From Adiantum capillus-veneris (taxonomy: Eukaryota > Streptophyta > Polypodiopsida > Polypodiales > Pteridaceae), in contig CM043947.1 in assembly GCA_014529385.2 (NCBI GenBank), positions 116,145,587 to 116,209,586 of the forward strand: a DNA stretch of 64,000 nt, written 5' to 3'. The notes under the pieces were generated by a model. It ran no database searches and was not told the DNA's origin. It saw nothing but the letters and a program-made list of their open reading frames with translations. Every line of letters begins with the position of its first letter. Position 1 is the stretch's first letter. The position numbers and the translations under genes were made by a program. This document shows, piece after piece, positions 49,351-62,183 of the stretch.

Positions 49351-49429
49351 TGAACCGGTTTCAAAGTGACAACACGGTTTTTTTTTTCTTTCTTAAAAAC
49401 ATTTACACAATAATGTTTCCTAAATTGCA

Positions 49430-49943
49430 ATTTATTCTACAACAAAATAAAAATATCCACATCAAATGACCTATGATAATCATTAAGAGGTAGGATGACA
49501 GGGTTTGGTGATGCGAGAATTTCTCCTACTCTATGGGCACCAAACATGAACACCATACGTTGTTGAAAATGGATTTTTCTACTAATTGCAATGTTTATTC
49601 TAATGTGTGGAGTGAAATGAAAGGGGAAAATCTCTATTCTTGGGCCATTATCCATTGTCTATGCATGACCTAATGCTTAAAACAAAACAAAAATATAGAC
49701 GTCCAAACTAAGGTCGTACCTAATGAGAGGCAAAATAAAAGAATTTACTGATGCGTTTATCTCTCCCAACCTAAGAGGACCTAAAATTCTATGAATCACA
49801 CTTTGATATTGCAACTTAGTACTAACAATTATGTGTACCTTTTGCCTTGCAATGGGAATGAAGGGATCATACAAATTCTCGTGAGTCATGCAAGCTACTT
49901 GATTATGCTAAAGGTTGAGCCTTCGCAAAACATAAACAAGCTG
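49430..49943 (-). repeat. Leader of element I, two diverged units of about 240 bp
   Basis: The stretches 49,437-49,655 and 49,677-49,889 give similar shadow translations (FILPLIRYDLSLDVYIFVLF against VILPLNDYHRSFDVDIFILL) because the DNA is an old tandem duplication. It lies between the primer-binding site and gag. The same leader type occurs at 22,490-22,930. Confidence 0.65.
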
Positions 49944-49961
49944 TCCTCAGTGGGGGCACCA
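49944..49961 (-). promoter_or_regulatory. Primer-binding site of element I
   Basis: On the - strand this reads TGGTGCCCCCACTGAGGA, three bases (AAT) from the 5' LTR edge. It begins with the obligatory TGG complementary to a tRNA CCA end. I cannot assign the tRNA with confidence. Confidence 0.7.
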
Positions 49962-49964
49962 ATT

Positions 49965-52336
49965 TGAGGCGGTTCGGGGCGGGCAACAAGAAGAGTGGCC
50001 TCTAAGCACCCTTCCAGGCTCCCGTGCTGCTCAATTGGATTGGGGTTGGAAAAAAACAACAAACACACACAGAAACCCGCAACCTAACCCTACACAAATT
50101 TGGGGCACCACCTAGTTCTGGATGCGAACTAGGACGCGTAAAGAGAGAGGGAGAGAGAGAGTGCTTGGACTGCCTTGAAATGTATCGTCAATGATCAATC
50201 AAACACAATTATATATGTAAGAAAGAGAGGGAAGGGGGAGGGGGTGCTTGTTGCACTAATACCTTCTTACAAATCTGTCATGACCAATGAAAGTGAGATT
50301 AGTATTTGTTCAACATAGCTTGAGTAAATTACACCACAACACATCACAAGAAAAGCCACCCCAATCACTGTCTTAAGGCTAGGGGAGTCCTCTCCACCCT
50401 ATCGCCCTCTTACAGTAAGTGGGATTTATGGCTAAATTGATGACAACACCCAGACACAAACTATCAAGAACTAAAAAAGTCACCAAGACACTTACACATC
50501 ATTGTTGTCCATTACTTCACGTTGGAAAAGAGACAAAGTATCCAAGATTATTTCAAATCCACCCTCCTTGATTCAACAAATGTTGGGCTTACACTAGTAC
50601 GAGAAATGATAGATTTCCCACTCTCAATTGAATGATCGCTCTCTCTCTTACAATGGCATAGAGTTCCTGTGCTAATCACCCCTATTACAACACATGCACA
50701 TGCATAAGACAATGAGCTTCCACTCAAGAGCTCCTTCTAGAGAGGTTGAGCTTGGCTTCTCAAGCTATAGCATAGTGCTCTTGCTTATCGCTCTCCCCTT
50801 TTTGTGCTAGCTACACCCTCCTTTTATAGCAATTTTGAGGACTAGGGTTACTCCTCTAACCATGGTTGGGTTAGATTTTCAGCACTTATCTAATTTCTTT
50901 TGCTTGTAATTATCAAGAAGTTGGTGCGGATAGATGAAGAAGAGAGAGAGGAGAGAAGTGGAGGTGATAGGACTTTTCATACTAGATTAGTGTTAGTAGA
51001 GTTAGTATTTTTATTGATTTACAAATGGAATTGGATATTTACAATGAAAGTATCCATGTAGGATACAAATAAGCAAGAAAAAACTCTTAATAGGTAAGAA
51101 AACATGGATTTCTTACAATGTCGATGCTCCAAGTGTCTTGAGTAGGGTCAATTTTGATGCTTGTTGACGGTCCACTAGCTTTGACGGTACGTTTTTTCTC
51201 CACTCTTGACCTTCCTTGGGAGCCAAGGTAAGTGAACATGAGTAATCAATCACCATGATGCTCTCTTTCAAGAGAAGAGGCTGAATTTTGTGGTTTTTTT
51301 TATAAATATGGGTAATATGGAAGAGAAAAAATGAGACTAGGTGGTCAATTTTGGAATGGAAGTGTGTGTAGGAGACATGAGTTCACCATGGTTTCTCTTA
51401 TTCTTCAAGGTTGAGAAGAAGGTGAGTAGGGTGCAGAGAGGAGTGGTGAGAGAGGTGGGGATGATGAGTGGAGAGGTGTGTGTGAAAGAGGAAAATGGTA
51501 AAGTGGAAGAGGGAGTGTGGCTGCATAGCATGGACAAACTGGGGTCCACCAATAAAATCATAGCTCACAGCTCGTAGCTCAAAAAAATACAAAAAAATTT
51601 GAGGTGCAATTTCAGCCCAGGAGCTACAACTTTTTTTTGTATTGCCTTTTCAAATTCGGGGAGCATGTGATCTTTAAAAATTCAGCAAAACCGACTGTTT
51701 TTTTCCATTGCACAAAGTCCTTGTGAGGTCCTTCTTTGGATGATTCTTTTGAATACCTCCAAGAGTGAGCCCCCCATGGTGCATACATGTATTCCATATA
51801 CCCTTGACCTTATTTGGTAGGTCTATAATTGAAGATATTGTTGAGATCATGATATAAGTGAATAGTACAACTAAGAAAATCAAATATTGAGGGGTCTAAA
51901 AATATATGTACATGTCAATAATATAGGTGGAAAAAATATAAAGGGGTCAAAATAAATCTCTCTCATTATAAGTCTACCATAAAAAAATGAATATTTTTGG
52001 TGGTCTTATTTATGAGAGTAATAGAGAATAGATGTAAGAAGGAAAAAATCACAATAGTGAAAAAATATACGCATAAATAAAACTAGTTTTTTTGGATTTT
52101 TATTGGGATGGAGTTACACCAAAAATAAGAGAAGCTTGCATGAAATTATTTTTATATGGAATAAATAGTATGCAAAATGATAAGAAAAAGTATGGTAATG
52201 GTGAGTCAATGTACATAGCATAAATAACACACCATAGGTAAAAATATTTAAATAAATACCAAAATAATTCTGAAAAATCCTTTTATTTAGGCCCTATATA
52301 CAATGAAATATTTACACATAAATGGGCCATAATATA

Positions 52337-52408
<72 letters not shown>

Positions 52409-52585
52409 GCTCAGCTAGCCCAATGACTAGCTAATTGAGGGTTTTTTTAAAGAAAATATGGAGAAAGTCCCTAACTCACACACACCTATGTACATTGAAA
52501 TGGTAGGGATAACCAAAATGTTTGAGTGATTTGATAGGGTGAGGTAGCTTACTATGGCGATTATGGAAAGCCGAAAAACGGCTCA
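49965..52585 (-). mobile_element. 5' LTR of element I
   Basis: On the + strand it starts TGAGGCGGTTCGGGGC and ends CGGCTCA. A TATA box (TATAAAAGG on the - strand, 50,829-50,821) is the likely promoter. The GA tract is only about 20 bases (50,142-50,162) while a TA tract reaches about 68 bases (52,338-52,405), the reverse of the other LTR. Confidence 0.9.
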
Positions 52586-53739
52586 GTGTATTTAGCACTT
52601 CATCATTGTCCCCAAGGTTTCACTTAGTAAGAGATCCATTATTCTTTTGAATCCAATGGCCCAAAGGAAACTAAGAAAACATGTATATAGCATCATTATT
52701 GACCGTGACTATAGAAACTTTCATGATAAGTCCGTATAATGGCAAAAATGCAACTTTTTTGTACCTATTTTTTTGTGCAAAAAAATATTGAGGCAAAATA
52801 AACCATATGTTTTGATCACCAACTCATTGAAGTTAACGGGGCATTTTATTTCATGTCCTACAAAAATCCCCACTCTTATTTATATGCATTCAACCGTAAG
52901 AAAGGGTTGTTTTGGGCTGAATGCACTGGTCCATCATCTTTGAAGGCTTGTTGTGACCAAGAGATAATAAATTTTACAAGTTTTTTATTTTTTCCGTAAG
53001 TAGTAATAATTGTACTATAAGCTCATGAAATGATTTTTCAAAATGAGTGGATCTATTATGGTTTTGGAAATTTTTTTGAAAACCCTAAAAGGACACTTTT
53101 ATGTCCTGCTAGGTTACCAGTCTAGTGTTAACTTTCTCTAGGATCGCCTAGAGTTCAAAACATTCTTTTAGAAACCGTATAGCTTAAGATTGTCGTGTTT
53201 TGCTGTGTAGAGGTAGCTTGGGAGTAATCATACTTGTCGAGTACCTTTAGGATTGTAGGATTGTAGAAATAGATTAGCATTTTGATGATGACTCGTAGAC
53301 GAGACAAGTCTTAAGGTCATTGCTGAGAAAACCATAAAAGACAAGAAAACGAGTGTTTGTGGACACCTTCCACAACCCCATTGCATGAGAATCTAGGAGT
53401 AGGATAAGTAGGATCCGAAGTGGATTTGAGAACATTGCTCTCTCCCAAAGAATCAAGTGTGAGTTGTTATTGGAAGTTGCAGAATTTCAGGTCTACGGCT
53501 AGAAATAGTACGAAAAGAATCGAAACCACTCAATCCGACTGGAGAGTAAGCCTAAAAGTTGTTTGAACCAGTTGGTAAGCTCAAGGACACTTTGAGGTAA
53601 AAATTTTAAGAGTTGGCCAAACATCAGATTATTTATTTTTTCTTGACATTTTAGGCCAAATTAAGTTTTGACTTGATTCATAAGCTTAAAATAGCTCATG
53701 TAAAGACTGTCTTCGAGAAAATTGCAAAAAGTGTTCATT

Positions 53740-54650
53740 TCAAGCCTGAAGTTAATAATCGTGATTATTAACTTTTAACTCAGATTTGATCAAGGCTCAT
53801 ACCATTGACTCATTGCATGTGTACAAACAACTTTTGTAAAGGCCCAAAATATTTGGATCACCAAACTGACAAAAAACTGGGTAAAAACTAAAGCTTGTAC
53901 TGACTTTTTGAAACTGGAGTGTAAATTGGAAAAACATTTGTCCAAACTTGTTGAAATTGTATTCATAGGCTTGTATTGATGTGATAAACATGTGTACATG
54001 CTTAGTTGACCAAAAAGATGCAAAAAGTTATCAGTTGTAAATAATCACGATTATTTACATCTGGCCCATTTTTCAACTTTTTTGACCAAGTCAACATACC
54101 ACTAGTTTTACCATGTTGTAATAAGTCCACAAACTAAATTTGGTAAGATTTGGATCACTAGATTGAAAATTGTGACTAAATTTACAAAGTTAGTCTGTAG
54201 ACAGAAAATTGATGACTATTTGACCAAAAATTGTCTGAACTTGATGAAACTTGGCTAGTGACCTTAACTTGAGGTGCTTAACAGATCTGTGTCAAAGTTG
54301 GGACAAAAATTTTCAAAACTTGAGTTGGAGTAAATATTTGCGATTATTTACATCTACTTCAAAACTTGATAATTTTGCTCAGTTGAGTATACCACAAGGT
54401 CAAGCATATCAAGTAGACCTCAGAAATCAATTTTGGTGAAATTTGGATCACAAAAGTGAGACTTAAGCTAAATTCTTGAAATCAGGGTCCGTGGATACAA
54501 AACAGTTGATAAACTTGATTAGATTTTGTCCAAACTTGTTGAAACTTGTCCAGGGACTTTAACAGGTTGTATACTTGCCAAACTAATCCAACAAGTGTAA
54601 GAAACTGACAAAAAAGTAAATAATCGTGATTATTTACTACTGCTAGCCAG
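53740..54650 (+). repeat. Palindrome-bearing tandem array in the leader of element II
   Basis: Units of about 286-293 bp. Palindromes: 53,751-53,772 (GTTAATAATC-GT-GATTATTAAC), 54,036-54,059 (11-bp arms TGTAAATAATC/GATTATTTACA around AC), 54,330-54,352 (decayed) and 54,616-54,637 (GTAAATAATC-GT-GATTATTTAC). A second marker, TTTGGATCAC, recurs at about 53,852, 54,149 and 54,443. No coding frame. Confidence 0.8.
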
Positions 54651-55043
54651 GGACGTTAGTTTTGACTTTTGAACTTGTAAAGTGTTAGACCAGCATAATA
54701 CAAGGCCATCGGGCAATTTTGGGTTCAATCGGATCCGAATTGGTGCATGTTCACTCAGTTTCCAAGTTGCAGATAAACCTTTGAATTTTTGCTAAAGTCG
54801 AATGTGAAAGTCAGTTTGACTCCGATAGCTCGATTTGAAGTGATACACATAGACCAATCACGAGAGTTAGCAAAAAACTCTATTGTCTTTATAGCAGAAT
54901 AGCTAACTTGACCAAATTTGTACAGGAATCAGGTTGCAGACAAGGAATCAGTCGCTTGACAGAAAGTTGCAATCGAATCAAGTGGAAATTGATGACATGT
55001 CAATCCAAAGGTAAGTACCCTAACCGGGGCTTCATAAGTCTAT

Positions 55044-57617
55044 ATGAATCTTAGATCTAGTCGTGTACTAGGAAATCAAGGCATACTCGGAGAAACCTCT
55101 AGTAGAGTGTCCACCGAAGAAAGCATGAATCAAGGAAATTCCTTCCACACAATTCTTGAAGAAGTCTCAAATACTTTTCCAGATTCAACATCTGAAATGT
55201 CTTCTTACTCGACTCACTCAGAAATCAGAATGACAATGCGCTATAAGCATATAGTGTCTTTTTATAAGACTAACCGCCATGGAGCCCATGTTTACTTGGA
55301 CCCTAACGAGGAGTATGCTATTCGTACTGATGACCATGTTATTGAGTTCAAAGAAGAGATTAGGACAAACAAACAAGGAAAAATGTACATGGATAGAAAC
55401 GGAACTCAGTATGTACATGTCGAAAACCCTAATGTAGTAGACAAATGGGGGTTAGAAGTAAACAGCATAATCCCATATATGTCAGCAAAAGAAGGACCAC
55501 CAACTTTAGAATTTGAGGGATACGATCAAGTAGATTTGAAGCCTTTGAAACAGCTTAGTACGGATAATCCTAGGATCAGATTCTATTGTTGGGAAGATAG
55601 AAACATAAAAGATCTTCTATGGACTTTTCATGCCAAACCAGGACAAGTAACGGCCATAAAGATCATATATATCTTCAAGATCAAGATAAGGGATGAGCAG
55701 ACCTATCAACCTACCTGTGTAGGGATTGTTATAACAACAACTTTGTTATGATGACTCCTGAGGAGGTAGAAAAAACCAAATACCAAAGGTATTCCATAAG
55801 GGATTGGATATTGGAACAAGGACCAGAAACAATTCCAAGAGATGAACACCGTGAGAGATCATCAGAGAGTAATGTTAAGAAACCAGAAAGCACCTCATCA
55901 CGTAGAAAACCGGGTGACACTAAAGTCAATCTAGGGCTACATGAGTCACTATTTCCAATAGACTGGTTTGAAGGACTCCTAATAGGACCAATTTCCAGGA
56001 GACAGGGAGTTGAACCAAACAGACGTGTCAAACCAGCTGATTTCCAGAAATGGGTTAGAAAATAGAGTGTACCAGGGGATCCATACGACCACTTAGCAAT
56101 CTTTAAGCAAGTGCTAAGAGCAGAACGTATATTCGATTTCAATACTCAATTCGAGGGGTTTGGAATGACATTAGAAGGAAAAGCATTAACATGGTTTCAA
56201 AACATTCCACCAAGGTCAATCATGGACTTGAACACATTAGCTCAAGGATTTGTAGCTGCTTGCTTCAAAATGGGGATCAAACATAATACAGTAGCTCAAA
56301 TCTACAGCTTTAAACATAAAGATGGTGAGTCTGTTCGGGAAATTTGTGTAACTCGAATGAAACAATACATTGCCAGATGCCCACGGCTAGAGATTCGTGC
56401 AGAAGAACAACTCGTATCTTTGTTTCTAGAGGGACTGCTAAACAAAGAACTTCATGCTATACTCTATCGTAAAAAGCATACAACCCTAGAAGAGAGTGTG
56501 TTAGATGCTATTGACTTAGGAGACAATTGTGATATTTTTAACGAAGAAGATGTCCCTAAGGATAACCAAAGTGAGAAAACAGTATCCACTAAACTAGCAC
56601 AAGTGGGAATGGCTGCTGTAGCACCACTTCCAGCCATAGAAGATATGCTCAAAAGGATGAACGACATGATGAACAACATGCAAAAAGCACCTATGAGGGG
56701 ACCAGGACAAGGGATACCTCAACAGGGACAACCAATTAGGCCACAAAAATGGTGTGCAATTGAGGGTAAATGGACCAACCATGAGACCCACGAGTGCTAC
56801 TTCAGACCAAACTATGATGGGAATGTTCAGTACGTGCCTATGAGGCCACAAGGACAACCCATGTACAGATATCAGCCTAATATGGACCAAGCTCAAAGAC
56901 CACGAATGGTTATGCAAAGACCTCAACCTGTGTTGGGACAACAATCTCCATACGCAGGACATAATGCAGTGCCCGTAAAGTACATGCACTCCGAAGGAGT
57001 CATGGATGAACAAGCATTAGTACCTGTTACACCCTATGCTGAGCCTAGTCCATCTACAGTAATGGTAGAAGGAGATTGGTATAATTCACATACACCACAA
57101 ATGGAAGAAAACATGACTTATGCTCCACCAGAACTCCCACCAATGTATTATGTAGCTAATCAAGGTATCAGACCTCCCATGGTAAGACCCATGATTAACC
57201 AAGAACGGGACATTGTCACAATTGTGGTGCGGATGATCACTTGAGAAATGAATGTCCAGAGACTGACAAAAACCTCAAGCAAGTTGAAGCCTATTGCATA
57301 CAATGTTGCAAAAAGGAAGACACTTTCCGGAAGATTGTCTAAAAAATCCTTTAAACAAGAGTAAAACAGTAGTAAACGTAGTCCAAGTGTTACCTAGTAG
57401 CTCATTAGAGAGTGAATCGATTGTTCCAATCAAGGTAATCACTAGAGCCCAGGCCAAGAAAAAGAAACACAACTCCTCTGATGATTCGGAAAATACAAAA
57501 GTTTTCTCTCAAAGAATCAAAGGAAGTAGAAGCAAAAGATATGAGATGAAAAAACAAATACCACGAGTTGAAATCGAGGAGAAAGCAAAAAAGCTATTCC
57601 AGGAAAAGTTGAAATAA
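55044..57617 (+). pseudogene. gag region of element II
   Basis: Several frames join. 55,044-55,750 holds an N-terminal domain (SFYKTNRHGAHVYLDPNEEY, DNPRIRFYCWEDRNIKDLLW) that I do not recognise. After a one-base shift, 55,748-56,065 reads to LFPIDWFEGLLIGP; after one stop comes a 377-codon frame (56,111-57,244) with the capsid region (GKALTWFQNIPPRSIMDLNT, FLEGLLNKELHAIL) and a Pro/Gln/Met-rich tail. Two knuckles follow in other frames: CHNCGADDHLRNEC (about 57,213-57,254) and CIQC...GRHFPEDC (about 57,294-57,337). The basic tail ends at 57,615. Larger than a usual gypsy gag. Disabled by at least four frame changes. Confidence 0.72.
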
Positions 57618-57644
57618 ACTGGAAGTGAAATCAAGGAAACAACC

Positions 57645-59880
57645 GTGAAATCTGGAGGATCCATTCTGGTTGATAAAATTTTTGAGCCTATTAACACAAC
57701 CTTGGAAGCCTACCAAGCAGGACTTAAAGCAGACCAAAACATGGATAACAAATGGAAAAAGTATCCTTCTCCAAACATGAAAGCATCTAAGGTTGAATCT
57801 TATCAAAATTTAGTAAGAATCACGCAAGAACTACTGAAAAAACAAAAACCCAAGGTTGAAAGTATCACAAAACCTGAGGAGCTTGTGTTAAGAGAAACAA
57901 AAGAAAAATATGATGCGGTGGCAAAACCCCACTTTGAAACAAAAGAACGAGAACTTATAGTGCCGGAGAGTGAAGATTCCTTAGAAGGAATTCCATTCGT
58001 AGAGGAAGAGTGGCCAAGACACTTATGGAAAAAAGTTAGAGAGATCAATGATGGGAGCCTAACTCTAAAGTCAGCTCCTATAGAGAAAGTTTGGTTGTAT
58101 AACCTACCTTCTGATATGAATATGGATCTACAATCCTTGTACGGGGATTGCGGATCTAAAGCTTCAGGAATGTTGAAACCATTGACCTTGAAAACATTAC
58201 CCTCTTACATGGGAGATAACAAAGATGAATCCATAGTGTGTAAGACCACTCAAGTAAAAAGAGCTGAACAGACCCTAGAAGTGGACAGCATTAGTTCAAT
58301 CATGTCTACATCCATCCAATGCACTCTTACCTTGGGAGAACTATTAAAACTCAAACCATACTTATGGAATGATCTATAGAAAACCCTAGAGAAGGTGGAG
58401 ATAACGGGGTTAATCTCAAAAAATTTGGGAGAATTAAAAAACGAAATGGACAACTAAGAAATTCATTATGTTCCCATGAACAAAGTCCGAGAATATTATG
58501 AAGGGGAAGAAGGAAACACCACCCTTCCACTGAAATATAATGACATTGAAACCATGGAAATAATGGATAGTGGAGTAGGCATAGCCATAGCCACGAAAGA
58601 AGTATGGGAATCCTGGGGACAACTAGCCATTAGACAAACTTGAATGAAATTGCAATTGGCTGACAGACACATTGAGAGACCATTAGGGCTGCTTGAAAAG
58701 GTGATAGTCAATTCCTGTGGAATTGAATATCAACACACTTTTGCCATAGTAGACTTTGGGAAAAAAATCAATTATGAAATCATGGTGGGAAGACCTTTCA
58801 TGCGACACGTACAACTTATCCAAGATTGGGGAACAATTATCTGTACTTGAAGCAAGTGAATCTATAACAAGAGTAAATTTTAAAGATCACACTTATAGAG
58901 ATGTCTTGAAAACACCCATACAAGATTTTGATTTAGTCTCTTCGGCTGAAACTAAGCTTCTATCCTGGTTAAACAAAGACACTCCTATTTGGATGTGTGG
59001 AGCTTCAAAAAATAGAAATTTAAGTCAAGAAGAATGTATCCTAGAAAGGGACTGCACAGACGAAGCCTACGTACCTGAACCCTTTCCAGAGAATTTCTTT
59101 GAGCCATTTGAGTGGACTCAAAATTTAGAGACAATAGATGTATGTGTAAATACGTCTATGCCTACTTAGTTTTGCAATGAGGATGGCTACGACATAATTC
59201 CCATCCAAATGATTTCAACCCTCAACATTGAAGACAAAGATGAGGAACCCAAGGACTTGATAAAAGCTCAATAAATCTTTTCAGACCTCTACTATGATGC
59301 AGCTGATGAGTTAGATGAACACTTAGCTACCTCAGAAGATCGGGGTCAGAAAAAGAACATGTGAGAGCTAAGCTACTCTTGAAAGGAGGGAAGGAAAGGT
59401 TTTTTGACTTTCCTAACCAGAAATCAAGAAGATAAAAATGGTATAGACGAAAAAGAGACACCACAAACGTGAAAACACGACCTATGCCATCATTCTCCAG
59501 TGGAACACAATTCTTGATGCAGATAGATACAAATGATTGTGCCAAGGACAAAATCACTAGCAGATATCGTGGAAACAAAAATTCAAAAAGGTCTAAAACA
59601 TTGAGAAAAACAAGTAAGGATACTCAAAGAAACCCACAGGATAAGAAACCACTCATGACCCGAGCTGAGCGAAAAAAGAAATATCAAGAGTTGAAAAAAG
59701 CTCTAAAGAAGGTATATACGACCGAAATGGAAACCACGGAAGAGGATGGTAAGGATGTAATGAGTGTTCCATTCCATTACAAAATGTATACTTTCCAAGA
59801 TCAAAAAATCATAGTCAAACAACCTGTTAGGGAACTATGAAAACAGGGCGAGTCCTACAAAGGGCCTGAAAATGCTAAAA
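57645..59880 (+). pseudogene. Protease region of element II pol
   Basis: 57,645-58,379 is an open linker of 244 codons, followed by stops at about 58,377, 58,456 and 58,641. The aspartic protease lies around 58,560-58,850: IMDSGVGIAIATKEVWESWG holds the Asp-Ser-Gly active site, then DFGKKINYEIMVGRPF. A frame change leads to 58,756-59,169 (acidic, EPFPENFFEPFEWTQNLETI) and then a basic linker 59,469-59,840. The protease would mature the polyprotein. The long linkers around it are unusual and unassigned. Confidence 0.65.
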
Positions 59881-59888
59881 AGATAGAC

Positions 59889-61370
59889 GTGGCTAAACCA
59901 AGAGAAGAGCCTAGACCTGCTTACATTGCAAATGACATAACAAAAGAAGAAGAAGAGCTCTTGCTGAGCTTGCTAAAGGAATATCGAGATGTCTTAGGTT
60001 GGTCTTACAAGGATCTCAAGGGTGTTGATCCAAAAATATGTCAACATACCATACCCATGAGAGATGATGCGAAAGCAAGTAGACAAAGGCCATGCATGTA
60101 TAATAAAACATTTTCCAGGAAGATAAAAGAAGAGATTGAGAAACTAAAGGAAGCCGAATTCATTTATAAAATTGAACACACATATTGAGTGTCTCCAATT
60201 TTGGTAGTACCCAAGAAGAATGGAAAATTACGAGTGTGTGCCAATCTAAAAAAAGTGAATGCAGCTACCATCAGGGACAACTTTCCTCTTCCAATCATTG
60301 AGAATATTTTAGAACATGTTGCAGGAAAAGAAGCTTATAGCTTCTTAGATGGATTTTCGGGATACAATCAACTTTTGGTTTATCCAAAAGATCATTATAA
60401 AACTACTTTTACAACAGAATGGGGTATATTTGCCTATCGGGTTATGCTGTTTGGGTTAACTAATGCTCCAGCCACATCTCAAAGGTTGATGAGCCATGCG
60501 TTTAAAGAATATCTAAGGAACGTATATATGGATGATCTATGTGTGAATTCATCAATCCGGGATGATCATTTTGAACACCTCAAAAATATACAAAAAATGT
60601 AGACTTTATAGGATTTTCTTAAATCCTGAAAAGTGCACATTCATGGGTAGACAAGGAAACATTCTTGGACATATAGTGTCTAGAAATGGCATAGCTACTA
60701 ATATTGAAAAAAATAATGTCATTGCTAATTTGCCTAGACCAACAACAATCAAGGGGGTACAAGCCTTCATGGGGCATTGTGGATATTACGGATGGTTCAT
60801 CTACATGTACGCTATAATTGCAAAACCCATGTATAGCTTGATTACACACTTTGAGTGGACCGAGGCATGTGAAGAATTCTTCATGAATGTTAAGCAAGCT
60901 CTCACCTTAGCTCCACTATTGAAAGCACAAGATTGGAATAAGTTATTCCACGTACATCTAGATGCTTCCAGTTTTGCTATCGGTTGTATACTAGCTCAAC
61001 CAGGAGACGGGAAATTTGACTTTCCTATTTCTTATGCTAGCCGACAATTGAACATGGTGGAAAAGAATTATACCACCACCAAAAGAGAAGGATTGGGAAT
61101 GATCTATGCCGTTAAAAAGTATAGACGTTACCTATTAGCCAACAAGTTTGTTTTCTTTGTAGACCACCAAGCTTTGTTGTATTTGGTCAACAAGCCATGC
61201 AACATAGGAAGAATAGTGAGATGGTTCATCATTCTTCTGGAATATGATTTCACTGTGGTTGTAAAAAAGGGCACAACGCATCAACGAGTAGATCATTTGT
61301 CAAGGATTGTTTCAGGAGAATCACCTAAAGGGGTAGACGATGATCTACCAGATGCCTATTTGTTCTCCGT
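59889..61370 (+). pseudogene. RT and RNase H of element II
   Basis: Three open stretches. 59,889-60,188 has the RT fingers start (LLKEYRDVLGWSYKDLKGVD) and ends at TGA where Trp is expected. 60,189-60,602 has [45 protein letters not shown]-like and the catalytic box VYMDDL at about 60,522-60,539. After a frameshift, 60,562-61,370 has LGHIVSRNGI, FMGHCGYYGWF and RNase H with HLDASSFAIGC, TKREGLGMIYAVKKY, FVDHQALLYL and QRVDHLSR. All RNase H acidic residues look present. Translation ends at the solo LTR. Confidence 0.82.
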
Positions 61371-62129
61371 TGTCCGGGGATATGTGTTCGCTACGTGAGC
61401 CGGGCAGGCACCGGGCCTCTGGCTGTGGGAGGTGTGAAAGAGAGAGAACAAGAACAACTGATAGCTTTGCCAATCACCACAATCATCAATTAATTGAATA
61501 TTAACTTGAGTACAACTTAGTCCTTAGCCAAGGCGGGCTGTTAACAGCGCCGTCACTTGGATCATCTACTAACGAGGAGTTTAAGCTCCCGCTTTACAGT
61601 ATTAACAAGGCCATTAACGGCACCGGACTTATCAGAATATTAAATCAATTTCTAGGTTATGACGGTTATGGACATTTTCCTCATGTTGCTTCTTCTGCTC
61701 ACTACCTCAATCATCAAGCTCACTACCTCAATCATCAAGCTTCAGTAGTTATTAATTATCCTGCTTTGTGCGCATGCACTTACTTATCTGTCGTTTATGA
61801 ATTTTTACATCTCCTCTAATCCATTTGCTCTGATCGCATTTGGTTCTTTGACTCTCTTTTTCTTGAATACCTTATCTTGCCGGAATCTGCTTATCTGCTC
61901 TTGCCAAAATTCACTCTTTGCCTTGCCGAGATCTTCTTACTCTTGAGTGAGAGAGTTCCTAGCTTTTCCGATTCAATTGTGAGCTTGAAGCCGAGCCTAG
62001 TTCCCTTATGCCTCCTCTTGATTATGGGCGAGAGAGGGAGATTTCTTGGTGCTCTTGTCTTCTTCCCGGATGCTTTTCTTTCTCGAGCTCTTTGTTCTCT
62101 CCAGCACGAGAGAAAGAGCACCTTTATTG

Positions 62130-62183
<54 letters not shown>

